From contig NZ_LR134378.1 in NCBI RefSeq assembly GCF_900637555.1, forward strand, positions 816,001 to 880,000: 64,000 nt of DNA. Reading direction: 5' to 3'. This stretch comes from Lautropia mirabilis (lineage in GTDB: Bacteria; Pseudomonadota; Gammaproteobacteria; Burkholderiales; Burkholderiaceae_E). The notes below the pieces were generated by a model. It was not told where the DNA came from and searched no databases. It saw nothing but the letters and a program-made list of their open reading frames with translations. Below are positions 7,649 to 15,737 of the stretch, piece after piece. Position 1 is the stretch's first letter. Each line of letters begins with the position of its first letter. The position numbers and the translations under genes were made by a program.

Positions 7649-8143
7649 TCAGCGAACATTTGAAACAGAGTAAAGAGATTCGGCCAGCGCCAGCGTCCGT
7701 TGCGCCAGTTCGATTGATTTCGTGTCATCAGGGAGAAACATTTTTCTCCGGTTCACAACCTCCTGGAAACCTTGCAGATAGTTGATTTTTTGGTCGTAGT
7801 TGGTGATGAGATTCATGTTCTCATCCCATTCGTCAAAGTACGGGCTAGTGAGGTCTGCAAATTGTTCCCACGTGATGATGCCGGACTTCTCCAGTTTCCC
7901 GGCCATCTCGATCATCTCGTTCCGTGACATGTGGGTCATGTCATAGCCGGACATGATCTCCTTGGTCTTCTTTGCACGCTCGATGGAGAGTGTGTCGGTC
8001 ATGACGCCGGCAAACTTGCTGCCGTTTGTGTTCTCGGTCTGGGGGGCAGCGCCCTGGCCGGAGATCTGCTGCATGGCAGACTGCACAAAGGACGCGTAGG
8101 AGCTGCTGCTGTGGGCCAGCTCGAAGAAACTGCCAATGGCCAT
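7649..8143 (-). CDS. Uncharacterised AbiE-linked protein, copy 1 (164 aa)
   Basis: I do not recognise the family. The protein starts MAIGSFFELAHSSSSYASF, has no signal peptide or membrane segment, and is probably cytosolic and helical. A central block YDMTHMSRNEMIEMAGKLEK is followed by GIITWEQF and an acidic FDEWDENMNLITNYDQ. It is about 98% identical to the protein at 8612-9103 over the first 92 residues by eye, but much less so over the last 70. GAGAGG lies upstream of the ATG. It sits downstream of an abiEii fragment unit on the same strand, so it may be a third gene of the AbiE operon. Confidence 0.7.
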   Translation of the reverse strand: MAIGSFFELAHSSSSYASFVQSAMQQISGQGAAPQTENTNGSKFAGVMTDTLSIERAKKTKEIMSGYDMTHMSRNEMIEMAGKLEKSGIITWEQFADLTSPYFDEWDENMNLITNYDQKINYLQGFQEVVNRRKMFLPDDTKSIELAQRTLALAESLYSVSNVR

Positions 8144-8270
8144 GAGGATGCCTCTCGGGTGAATGTCATGGGAAGTCTAGGCCGTCCGCCATATCAGGCT
8201 CGCTGGAAAAACGTCCCCAAACCCCGGCATATCAAGGCGGGGCTTGCCGGAAGGCTTTGCGGGGTTGTTA

Positions 8271-8598
8271 CCAGGGAAGCCTTCCATGTCAGTCCTTTCC
8301 CGAACTCGTCGAGAAGCTGGTCGGCCGTGTCTGCCTAATATTGCTCCGTGGTGGAGAAGTCCAGATCACGGGTGAAGCGGCTGCTGTCATGGCGGATCAC
8401 CAGCAGACCGCCTTTCATGGTCCAACGGGCCAATCCGTGGTTGGATATCGCCGCTATTGGAAGCTTGGCGGAAATCAGCGGGGGGCGTTCTCCTATCAGA
8501 ACACGTCCATGAATTCGCCATGGAACACTATGAGCGATTCGATTTACATCCAGTGAGTTGAACGAAGAGTCGAGAACGTGGGAGCTACGGGACACCAC
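8271..8598 (-). pseudogene. Truncated AbiEii toxin gene fragment, copy 2
   Basis: The minus-strand frame reads LARWTMKGGLLVIRHDSS, RFTRDLDFSTTEQY and then a TAG, beyond which the old frame continues ADTADQLLDEF before the same deletion junction as in copy 1. The KGG and RDLD motifs are preserved. The segment upstream of the match (PWRIHGRVLIGERPPLISAK) is shared with copy 1 but not with the intact abiEii, so the parent was a different abiEii allele. It is not a functional toxin because the C-terminal half is absent. Confidence 0.7.
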
Positions 8599-8611
8599 GT
8601 TCTCGGTGGTA

Positions 8612-9103
8612 TTACGCCCGCGCTATGTGGTCTAGCGACTCGGCCAGGGCTTGGGTTCTTTCCGCAATGATGATCGACTGGATGTCGCTAGGGTTGAAGG
8701 TCCGGTTTCTGATTACGACCTGTTGCAGCCCTTCCAGATAGTTGATCTTTTGATCGTAGTCGGTGATGAGATTCATGTTCTCATCCCATTCATCGAAATG
8801 GGGGGCAGTCAATTCAAAGTACTGATCCCACGTGATGATGCCGGATTTCTCCAATTTCCCGGCCATCTCGATCATCTCGTTACGTGACATGTGGGTCATG
8901 TCATAGCCGGACATGATCTCCTTGGTCTTCTTTGCACGCTCGATGGAGAGTGTGTCGGTCATGATGCCGGCAAACTTGCTGCCGTTTGTGTTCTCGGCCT
9001 GAGGGGCAGCGCCCTGGCCGGAGATCTGCTGCATGGCAGACTGCACAAAGGACGCGTAGGAGCTGCTGCTGTGGGCCAGCTCGAAGAAACTGCCAATGGC
9101 CAT
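8612..9103 (-). CDS. Uncharacterised AbiE-linked protein, copy 2 (163 aa)
   Basis: Paralogue of the protein at 7649-8143, with the same N-terminal two thirds including YDMTHMSRNEMIEMAGKLEK. The C-terminal third differs (VVIRNRTFNPSDIQSII instead of VVNRRKMFLPDDTKSIE). It lies about 125 bp downstream of the intact abiEii on the same strand, so co-transcription with abiEi-abiEii is plausible. No domain could be named. The pattern of identical N-terminus and divergent C-terminus points to either gene conversion or selection for C-terminal variation. Confidence 0.7.
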   Translation of the reverse strand: MAIGSFFELAHSSSSYASFVQSAMQQISGQGAAPQAENTNGSKFAGIMTDTLSIERAKKTKEIMSGYDMTHMSRNEMIEMAGKLEKSGIITWDQYFELTAPHFDEWDENMNLITDYDQKINYLEGLQQVVIRNRTFNPSDIQSIIIAERTQALAESLDHIARA

Positions 9104-9228
9104 GAGGATGCCTCTCGGGTGAACGCCATGGGTAGTCTAGGCCGTGCCGACATATCAGGCTCGCTGGAAAAACGTCCCCAAAGCCCGGCATATCAAGGTG
9201 GGTCTTGCAGGAAGGCTTTGCGGGGTTG

Positions 9229-10080
9229 TTACCAGGGAAGCCTTCCATAGAGGCTGGATACGGCGCCAAAGGCATCCTCGAAGGCCGGGAGCTCGCCATC
9301 CACGTCGGACCGGATGTCTGCGTAGCCCTCACGTGCAAGTTGTTGCACGGCCTCATCTTCCATGGATCGGGCGGTTGGGGTCAGCCCCTTGCTCTGGCAA
9401 GACTTGACCAGTATCTGATGGATGCGTTTCAGGTCATTTGCCGTCAGGGGTGGTGCCGATTCCAGCAACAGCCAGATGTCGTAGACATCCTGTCGGCGGT
9501 TTCGCCGGCGGATGGGCTGTTGCAAGAGTGAGCGCATCTTTTCGGCCAGCACGTTGTGCAGGGAATAGGAGTGAATGGTGGCGCCGCCTTCCAGTTCCAG
9601 AAGCTCCACGTCGAAGACGGATTCGTTGAAGCTGTAGTCGATCTGAACGACTCGTGGGGACTGCTTTGCCTGAAGCCGTGCCATGGCGCTGCGATCCGAC
9701 TTGTCGGCAAAGCCGATGGTCAGCGTCAGGTTGTGGTGAGTGCGGTTTTCTCCCTTGGGCTCCACCCGACGGGATTGCAGGCGACAGGTCGTCTCATAGA
9801 AAAGGCGGTTCTCGGCGTCGATCAGTCCTTTCTCGAACTCGTCGAGAAGCTGGTCGGCCGTGTCTGCCTGATATTGCTCCGTGGTGGAGAAGTCAAGATC
9901 ACGGGTGAAACGGCTGCTGTCGTAGCGAATGGCCAGCAGCAGACCGCCTTTCATGACCATGCGGGCCTGCAGGTTACGTGAATGGCCGATGCTGTCCAGG
10001 ATGATGTGGACGGCTTCCCGAAAGCCCCTTTGATGGGTGGGTGCATCATCGACCCAACGTTCGATGTCCACTTCATTCAT
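9229..10080 (-). CDS. abiEii: AbiEii-type nucleotidyltransferase toxin
   Basis: 283 aa from the ATG at 10080 (an ATG two codons earlier, at 10086, is possible). Type IV toxin-antitoxin / abortive-infection toxin of the DNA polymerase beta-like nucleotidyltransferase fold. KGG (residues 44-46) and the RFTRDLD segment (57-63) form the nucleotide/metal-binding motif. The C-terminal EKMRSLLQ...RRQDVYDIWLLLE matches the conserved Lys/Asp motif of the family. It overlaps the antitoxin gene by 8 bp (ATGAATGA), so translation is coupled. AbiEii toxins are thought to modify tRNA or bind GTP; the target is not visible here. The end of this gene seeds the downstream duplicated units. Confidence 0.85.
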   Translation of the reverse strand: MNEVDIERWVDDAPTHQRGFREAVHIILDSIGHSRNLQARMVMKGGLLLAIRYDSSRFTRDLDFSTTEQYQADTADQLLDEFEKGLIDAENRLFYETTCRLQSRRVEPKGENRTHHNLTLTIGFADKSDRSAMARLQAKQSPRVVQIDYSFNESVFDVELLELEGGATIHSYSLHNVLAEKMRSLLQQPIRRRNRRQDVYDIWLLLESAPPLTANDLKRIHQILVKSCQSKGLTPTARSMEDEAVQQLAREGYADIRSDVDGELPAFEDAFGAVSSLYGRLPW

Positions 10081-10990
10081 GGGCATCATCCATGTTGTTG
10101 GTGTGCAAGGTGGGTACGTTGATGGAGAGCATCCACTTATCGGAATATCGGGGATCGTATTCCGCCTGTGGGTCCAGTTTGCGGGATCCGCCCCGCTGGG
10201 CATGTCGGGTCCAGCCTTCGATGCGAGGATCGGAGAGGTGGCACACTTCGGTCAGCAGAAAGCCTAGCCTGACCTTGTCGATGGCCGTGCCGTGGCGTTC
10301 CGCATCATCGATGATCAATGACAGGTACTGTGCCGCCCGGCTTCGGTAGACATCGATGACGTGCAGGATGCCGCCACAGAGCTCGGGCTCACGGACCATG
10401 TCCAGAAAGGTCCGGCCGATGGTGGCGACGCGCACGCCGGTGCTTCGCACGACCTTGAATGCCCCCAGGTGGCTGCGACGCATGAGTTCCACGTGCTGGC
10501 CTTCAATGCTCTGGCTGGGCTGACGACGCAGGACAGGAAGACCTGTCTGACGGTAGGCCGAAAGCCGTTCACCCAAGTCGGCTGCCATGCGGGCATCGGC
10601 CTGGGTGCGCCATGCCTTGTCGTCGGGGGTGGTGAGGTAGAGGACTTTCGGAAAGCGGTCCGTCAGACCGTGGTATTCCATGGCACTGAGGTGCGAGACA
10701 TAGGCAAATGGATCCACGGCACAGGCAACCTCCGTGGCTGCGGGTTTGTTCTTGCCGAAGAGCCGATACACGGTTCCTTTCCGGAAATCCTTGTCAGGCA
10801 GGAGCAGGCCCGTCGAAAGCAGGTTGTCTACCGCCTGTTGGTGGGAACGGATGTCTGGTGGTTGTCCGGACGTGTCGGTCAACCGGGTGATGAGCACGGC
10901 CAGCTCATAGTCGGTGATGACAGGCCTGTTCCAGCCGGACAGGCGTTCCTGAATGGATTTCAGCAGGTTGAAGGGCAACGGGGTGTCCAT
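10073..10990 (-). CDS. abiEi: AbiEi-family antitoxin / transcriptional repressor
   Basis: 305 aa. The N-terminal region (about 1-90) looks like a winged-helix DNA-binding domain. The characteristic AbiEi stretch AYVSHLSAMEYHGLTDRFP is at about residues 92-110, and the C-terminal antitoxin domain contains GVRVATIGRTFLDMVREPE. In characterised AbiE systems the protein both neutralises AbiEii and represses the operon by binding inverted repeats in the promoter. A long palindrome lies exactly there (11020-11066). First gene of the operon, overlapping abiEii by 8 bp. Confidence 0.85.
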   Translation of the reverse strand: MDTPLPFNLLKSIQERLSGWNRPVITDYELAVLITRLTDTSGQPPDIRSHQQAVDNLLSTGLLLPDKDFRKGTVYRLFGKNKPAATEVACAVDPFAYVSHLSAMEYHGLTDRFPKVLYLTTPDDKAWRTQADARMAADLGERLSAYRQTGLPVLRRQPSQSIEGQHVELMRRSHLGAFKVVRSTGVRVATIGRTFLDMVREPELCGGILHVIDVYRSRAAQYLSLIIDDAERHGTAIDKVRLGFLLTEVCHLSDPRIEGWTRHAQRGGSRKLDPQAEYDPRYSDKWMLSINVPTLHTNNMDDAHE

Positions 10991-11019
10991 GGATACCTGT
11001 TTACTAGGTCCGTGATGGT

Positions 11020-11082
11020 GTTACCATTATGCTATGCGTCCTAAGGACGCATAGCATAATGGTAACATGACCTAGATGTCAA
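11020..11082 (-). promoter_or_regulatory. abiE promoter with operator palindrome
   Basis: On the minus strand a perfect -35 (TTGACA, 11082-11077) is followed after 18 bp by a -10 (TATGCT, 11058-11053). A perfect inverted repeat with 22-base arms around TAA (11020-11041 and 11045-11066) covers the -10 and the start region. A further ctaggtc lies outside each arm in inverted orientation. This is the expected form of an AbiEi autoregulatory operator. The same palindrome would also fold as a hairpin in the 5' leader. Confidence 0.7.
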
Positions 11083-11315
11083 GTTTTGTGTGTCATTCAG
11101 CGAGAGGGCTTGAAGGTTCAGGGGGCTGAGGTGCCAGGCATGATGGGGACAGGCCATCTCATCGATTGCCCCAGCAACGTAGGGCGGGTCAGGTATATCT
11201 CCCCTGTTGCATCCCGACAAACGCCCCGGCCAGCCACGCTTCGCCTGCCGACCGGTCGTCCCGTGCCATGGGGGCACTGTCCAGCAGGGCGCGGGTGCCC
11301 GGTACACTGGCGGGC

Positions 11316-13847
11316 ATGAAGACCGATGCCCTCATTTCCCTTTGTGGCCGGCTGCTGCTGGCCCTGATGCTGGCCGCGCCGGCCGGCGTGGCCTTGTCTC
11401 CGAGCCCTGCGATGGCACAGGCGGCGCCAGCTGCTGCCAGTGACAAGGACAAGGCGGCCCAGGGTGGCAATGCCAATGCCGCCGCGGCCAATCCGGCGCC
11501 TGCCCCGGCCTCGCCCATTCCGCCGGCCAACGTGGTTTCCCGCGCCGAGAGCGAGGAGAACGCGCTCAACATCATTCGCAACCGCCTTCAGGCCTCGCCG
11601 CAGCGCGATGGCATCAAGCAGCGGTTGGCTCGCCTGGCCCGGGACACGGCCGAGGCACGAACGCTGAGCCATCTGGCGATGGACTCCGACAGCCAGCGGC
11701 GCATGCGTGACATCGAGCCCACCTGGGCGCAGCTGCAGGCCGAGGTGACGGCGGTGGACAAGCAGCTCACGCAGGTGGCCGAGGCGCTGCAGGAGGACTT
11801 CAACCGCCTGAACACCATGCAGAAGGCCTGGGAAGGGGCGCAGGCGGCTGAAGAGATCAAGGCGTCACCGCAGGTCATCCGCACGCGCGTGCAGGAGGTG
11901 CTGAACCAGATCCAGGACACGCGCAAGGCGGCGTCCAAGATCCGCAGCGGCATCTTCGACCTGCAGGCGCAGAGCAGCAAGCTGCAGGCCACCATCTCGT
12001 CCGAGCAGGCGTTGCTGAAGAACACGCTGACGGCGTCCATCGATTCGCTGTTCAAGACTGATAGCCCGGCGCTGTTCGGTGCGTCCAATGCGGAAAGCAC
12101 TGACGGCAGCACGCTGACGGGCCTGGCGCGCCTGCGCTCGGATGGCCATGCCATCGTCGAGTACCTGCGCATCCATCCGGTCCGCTCCATTGCGCTGCTG
12201 GCGTGGCTGGTGCTGGTGTTTGCCACGCTGCACCTCCTGCGTCCGCGGGTGGAGGCAAAGATCAGCGAACAGCCGGTGCTGCGTTCGGTGCGCTGGCTGC
12301 TGCAGGATCCGCTGTCGGTGGCGGTGCTGACGACGGTGACGATGGCGGCAGTTGTTCTGCCCTATCCGCCGGCCAGCCTGAACCTGCTGCTGGGGCTGGT
12401 GGCGCTGGCGCCCACCGTGCAGCTGCTGCGTCAGGTGGTGGAGCGTTCGCTGGCCACTTACTTGTACTGGCTGCTGGCCATGTTCGCCTTCAACCAGGTG
12501 CCGGAGATCCTGAAGTTCGACCCGACCTGGGAGCGGCTGTTCTTCCAGTCGCAGCTGCTGCTGACGATCCTGGTGCTCATGCACCTGACGCGTGACCGGC
12601 GCCGCGCCTTCGTGCAGGCGCGTGCCGAGGCCGAGGCCGAAAACGAGACGGTCTCCAGCGAAGCGCTGCCGCCCGACAGCAGCACGAAGCATGTGGACCA
12701 GAATGCCCGCTCGCTGCGGCTGACGGGCTACGCCATCAACACGGTGCTGGCCGGTTGCAGTGCGGCCCTGGTCACCGACCTGCTGGGCTTCACCCGGCTG
12801 GCGCGCTTCATCAGTGCCTCCACGCTCAATTCGCTGTTTGCGGGGGTCATCCTGCTGGCGGGGTCGCTGGTGCTGCTGTCGCTGCTGCGCCTGGCCGGCA
12901 ACCTGCGCCCGCTTAACCGGCTGAAGATGCTGGACGAGGACGGGGCGCTGATCGAGGCACGACTGCGTCGCGTGGTCTACTGGGTGGCGGTGCTGCTGTG
13001 GACGGGCTACACCCTGAACCAGGTGATGCTGCTGTCGCCGCTCACCGATGCGTTGGGGAACTTCCTGTCCACGCCGCTGAAGATCGGGCAGATCTCGGTG
13101 TCGCTGGCCGACCTGCTGCGCTTCTTCGTGCTGGTCTGGCTGACGCTGCAGGTCTCGCGCCTGTTGCGCTACGTGCTGGACCGCGAGGTCTACACGCGGG
13201 TGTCGCTGGCGCCGGGCATTCCGTATGCGCTCAACAGCATCCTCAACTATGTGGTGCTGATCGGCGGTCTGCTGATGGCCATTGCCTCCACCGGTGTGAG
13301 CCTCGATCGATTCACCATCTTCGCCAGCGCACTCGGTGTCGGGGTCGGTTTCGGCTTGCAGAGCATCGTCAACAACTTCGTCTCGGGCCTCATCGTGCTG
13401 TTCGAGCGTCCCATCAAGGTGGGCGATTCGGTGGACATGGCGGGGCAGAGCGGCAAGGTCAAGCGCATCGGCATCCGTGCCAGCGTGCTGCGCACCGGAG
13501 CGGGGGCGGACGTGATCGTGCCCAACTCGCAGCTCATCGCCAACCAGGTGGTGAACTGGACGCTGTCCGATCACCTGCGCCGCATCGAGATCGGCCTGGG
13601 GGTGGCCTACGACAGCGATCCCAAGCAGGTCATCAAGCTGCTGACCGAGGTGGCACGCGAACACGCTGATCTGCTGGCCACGCCGGCGCCCACGGCGCAG
13701 TTCACCGACTTCGGTGCGTCGGCCCTGCAGTTCAAGCTCTATGCCTGGACGGCACGTAGCGAGCGCATGGGGGGCATCCGCAGCGAGCTGTGCATTGCCA
13801 TCCACGAGCGCCTGCAGGCGGAGGGCATCGTGCTGGCAACGTCCTGA
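11316..13847 (+). CDS. MscS-family mechanosensitive channel with large N-terminal periplasmic domain
   Basis: 843 aa from the ATG at 11316, chosen because MKTDALISLCGRLLLALMLA begins a clear signal peptide ending AMA-QA. Then follow an Ala/Pro-rich linker, a long coiled-coil-like periplasmic region (about 60-260), about ten membrane segments, and the C-terminal MscS core. The core includes the pore helix GVGVGFGLQSIVNNFVSGLI and the beta domain FERPIKVGDSVDMAGQSGKV. Inner-membrane channel gated by membrane tension, in the MscK/DUF3772-like size class rather than the small MscS. No nearby partner gene. A GC-rich hairpin follows the stop. Confidence 0.85.
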   Translation: MKTDALISLCGRLLLALMLAAPAGVALSPSPAMAQAAPAAASDKDKAAQGGNANAAAANPAPAPASPIPPANVVSRAESEENALNIIRNRLQASPQRDGIKQRLARLARDTAEARTLSHLAMDSDSQRRMRDIEPTWAQLQAEVTAVDKQLTQVAEALQEDFNRLNTMQKAWEGAQAAEEIKASPQVIRTRVQEVLNQIQDTRKAASKIRSGIFDLQAQSSKLQATISSEQALLKNTLTASIDSLFKTDSPALFGASNAESTDGSTLTGLARLRSDGHAIVEYLRIHPVRSIALLAWLVLVFATLHLLRPRVEAKISEQPVLRSVRWLLQDPLSVAVLTTVTMAAVVLPYPPASLNLLLGLVALAPTVQLLRQVVERSLATYLYWLLAMFAFNQVPEILKFDPTWERLFFQSQLLLTILVLMHLTRDRRRAFVQARAEAEAENETVSSEALPPDSSTKHVDQNARSLRLTGYAINTVLAGCSAALVTDLLGFTRLARFISASTLNSLFAGVILLAGSLVLLSLLRLAGNLRPLNRLKMLDEDGALIEARLRRVVYWVAVLLWTGYTLNQVMLLSPLTDALGNFLSTPLKIGQISVSLADLLRFFVLVWLTLQVSRLLRYVLDREVYTRVSLAPGIPYALNSILNYVVLIGGLLMAIASTGVSLDRFTIFASALGVGVGFGLQSIVNNFVSGLIVLFERPIKVGDSVDMAGQSGKVKRIGIRASVLRTGAGADVIVPNSQLIANQVVNWTLSDHLRRIEIGLGVAYDSDPKQVIKLLTEVAREHADLLATPAPTAQFTDFGASALQFKLYAWTARSERMGGIRSELCIAIHERLQAEGIVLATS

Positions 13848-13867
13848 TTGCCCAGCGCGTGATCGGT

Positions 13868-13910
13868 ATCCGGGCCATGGCGTGGCTGCGCCATGGCCCG
13901 GATCGTTTTC
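13868..13910 (+). terminator. Hairpin terminator after the MscS-family gene
   Basis: A perfect 15-bp stem (atccgggccatggcg / cgccatggcccggat) with a 6-base loop at 13868-13903 is followed by cgttttc. The T-run is short, so termination may be partial. Confidence 0.55.
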
Positions 13911-13964
13911 AGGGCATGAGGCGCCGTATATTCGGGGCGATGACACGACCTTCGAGGAGACTTC

Positions 13965-14666
13965 ATGCGTCACAACGAATTCGGCCAGCCCATCGGCAAT
14001 GCGGTGCCTGGCTTCACGCCCGGTGAACGGCCAGGCCGCCCTGTCCTGCAGGGGCGTTTCTGCCGGCTGGAGCGGCTGTCGGCCGCCCGACATGGCGAAG
14101 ATCTGTATGCCTTCCATGGCCCGGGAGCCAACCTGGCTGACTGGACCTACCTTCCCCGTGATCCGGTGCCCGACCGACAGACCTTGCAGGCACAGCTGGA
14201 GCGGCTGGAGGCGAGCGAGGATCCCTGTACCTTCGTCATCATCGAAGAGGGCAGCAACCAGGTCGTGGGTTCGTTTGCGTTGATGCGGATCGATCCGGCC
14301 AACCGCGTGATCGAAGTGGGGTCCGTCACCTATTCCGACCGGCTCAAGCGCACGCGCATGGCCACCGAGGCCCAGCTGCTGCTGGCGCAGTACGTGTTCG
14401 AGACGCTGAAGTACCGCCGTTATGAATGGAAGTGCGATTCGCTGAACCAGCCATCGCGCAACGCTGCCCTGCGCCTGGGCTTCACCTACGAGGGCATGTT
14501 CCGCCAGGCCATCGTGTACAAGGGGCGTAACCGCGATACCTGCTGGTACTCAATGCTGGATTCCGAATGGCCCCGCGTGAAGCGGCGCCTGGAGAGGTGG
14601 CTGTCGGATGACAACTTCGATGCCGAGGGCCGGCAGCGCGTGGCGTTGGGGGACATTGAGGGGTAA
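13965..14666 (+). CDS. GNAT-family N-acetyltransferase (RimL-like)
   Basis: 233 aa. The RimJ/RimL-type GNAT fold is recognisable from VVGSFALMRID and VIEVGSVTYSDRLKRTRMAT (acetyl-CoA-binding beta4 / pyrophosphate-loop region), then YEWKCDSLNQPSRNAALRLG and FTYEGMFRQAIVYKGR, a strong signature of this subgroup. Acetyl-CoA-dependent acetylation of an amine; the substrate may be a protein N-terminus, an amino acid or a small amine, and the sequence does not decide. No membrane segment. It is followed after about 90 bp by the AlkD-like gene on the same strand. Confidence 0.85.
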   Translation: MRHNEFGQPIGNAVPGFTPGERPGRPVLQGRFCRLERLSAARHGEDLYAFHGPGANLADWTYLPRDPVPDRQTLQAQLERLEASEDPCTFVIIEEGSNQVVGSFALMRIDPANRVIEVGSVTYSDRLKRTRMATEAQLLLAQYVFETLKYRRYEWKCDSLNQPSRNAALRLGFTYEGMFRQAIVYKGRNRDTCWYSMLDSEWPRVKRRLERWLSDDNFDAEGRQRVALGDIEG

Positions 14667-14759
14667 CGATCTGGCGCAACCAGACCTCGGTCGGGGGGCG
14701 GTGGCATACTGGCCCTGTCCGCCCGATAGGTGCTGGGCGTATGGGAGGCGCTGTCCATC

Positions 14760-15419
14760 ATGGATGCACACGAGATCCTCGCCGTCCTGCAGGCGGCTGC
14801 CGAGCCCGGCCGAGCGCCGCAGATGGCGGCCTACATGAAGCATCGCTTCGCATTTCTGGGGGTGGGCACGCCCGAGCGGCGAAAGCTCTGCCGGCCGTTC
14901 TTCCGTGCGGCGCGTGGGCAGGTACCGGACTGGGTCTTCGTGCGGGAATGCTGGCAGAGCCCGTTCCGCGAGATGCAGTACGTGGCTGTGGATTACCTGA
15001 ACGAGGTGAAGGAACAGCTGGTTCCGGCAGACCTGGACCGCGTGGAGGCGCTGGTGGTGCAGAAGTCGTGGTGGGACACGGTGGATGCGCTGGACAAGGT
15101 GGTGGGCTCCATCCTGCTGCGTCATCCGGAGATCCGCCCCCGGATCATGGCCTGGAGTCTGCACGAGAACTTCTGGCTGCGCCGCATCGCCATTGACTGT
15201 CAGCTGTCGCTGGGGGCGCAGACCGATCGTGCGTTGCTGGCCGAGGTCATCGTCAACAACCTGGGGCAGACCGAGTTCTTCATCAACAAGGGCATTGGCT
15301 GGGCCTTGCGCCAGTACGCCCGCCAGGATCCGGCGTGGGTGCTGGCTTTCATCGAGACCCATCGTGCCCGGATGGCACCACTCAGCATCCGTGAGGCGCT
15401 CAAGCACCTGAAGGGCTGA
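14760..15419 (+). CDS. DNA alkylation repair protein (AlkD-like DNA glycosylase)
   Basis: 219 aa from the ATG at 14760, which has GGGAGG 13 bp upstream. All-helical HEAT-like repeat protein of the AlkC/AlkD superfamily. The motif KSWWDTVDALDKVVG contains the conserved Trp and catalytic Asp used by AlkD for removing positively charged alkylated bases without base flipping. ENFWLRRIAIDCQL and FFINKGIGWALRQYA are further family blocks. Cytosolic. Its job as a repair enzyme is inferred from family. The 3' end faces the ahpF terminator region. Confidence 0.85.
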   Translation: MDAHEILAVLQAAAEPGRAPQMAAYMKHRFAFLGVGTPERRKLCRPFFRAARGQVPDWVFVRECWQSPFREMQYVAVDYLNEVKEQLVPADLDRVEALVVQKSWWDTVDALDKVVGSILLRHPEIRPRIMAWSLHENFWLRRIAIDCQLSLGAQTDRALLAEVIVNNLGQTEFFINKGIGWALRQYARQDPAWVLAFIETHRARMAPLSIREALKHLKG

Positions 15420-15452
15420 GTGGGCGGTGCCAGCTCGCGCCTGGCCATCCTG

Positions 15453-15494
15453 AAAAAAGAAACGCCCCCACCCGGCGGTAACCGGGTGAGGGCG
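15453..15494 (-). terminator. Intrinsic terminator of the ahp genes
   Basis: On the minus strand a GC-rich stem (cgccctcacccgg / ccgggtgggggcg, one mismatch) is followed by a T-rich tract (tttcttttttc). This is a good rho-independent terminator for transcripts coming from ahpF. It also closes the convergent AlkD gene. Confidence 0.75.
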
Positions 15495-15694
15495 GACGGG
15501 CGGGCCCGCACGGGACGGTGCGGGTCGCTGGTGTCTGGGTGGCTGATGGCATCAGGCCACCCCTGAAAGACTATGCCGGGCCGTGCTGCACGGCCAGGAC
15601 GATCGGACGGCCGGGCGAGCCGTCCAGACGGAACGCGTTTCGGTGGAAAGGCTGCTTGTTTGCGTGCCGATCAGGACGAGGTCTGGAAAGCGTG

Positions 15695-15730
15695 CTGCGC
15701 CTCGATGATGCTCGGATCATCGAGGCGCAG
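15695..15730 (-). terminator. Strong hairpin directly after ahpF
   Basis: Perfect 15-base arms (ctgcgcctcgatgat and its complement) with a 6-base loop lie 7 bp past the ahpF stop. There is no T-tract, so it may protect the 3' end rather than terminate by itself. The region between it and the terminator at 15453 holds nothing else recognisable. Confidence 0.5.
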
Positions 15731-15737
15731 TGTGCGC

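Larger units (their letters stand above)
7312..8270. repeat. Tandem duplication, unit 1 (truncated abiEii plus orf164)
   Basis: This 959-bp unit starts with ccagggaagccttcc, the reverse complement of the last codons of abiEii. It then carries an abiEii fragment, a spacer, an uncharacterised minus-strand gene and its conserved upstream leader. Unit 2 (8271-9231, 961 bp) repeats the same order and is nearly identical over most of its length. The third occurrence of the junction (9232) belongs to the intact abiEii. Confidence 0.8.
8271..9231. repeat. Tandem duplication, unit 2 (truncated abiEii plus orf163)
   Basis: Second unit of the array, 961 bp, in direct orientation and abutting unit 1. 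The upstream leader of the unknown gene (about 125 bp including the shared terminus of abiEii) is almost identical in both units, while the 3' third of the unknown gene and the spacer after it have diverged. Confidence 0.8.

Noticed and set aside
11865-14117. 750-codon minus-strand open frame opposite the MscS-family gene
   Set aside because: Composition is Gln/Arg/His-rich shadow translation of a high-G+C gene; the plus strand has a recognisable channel protein.
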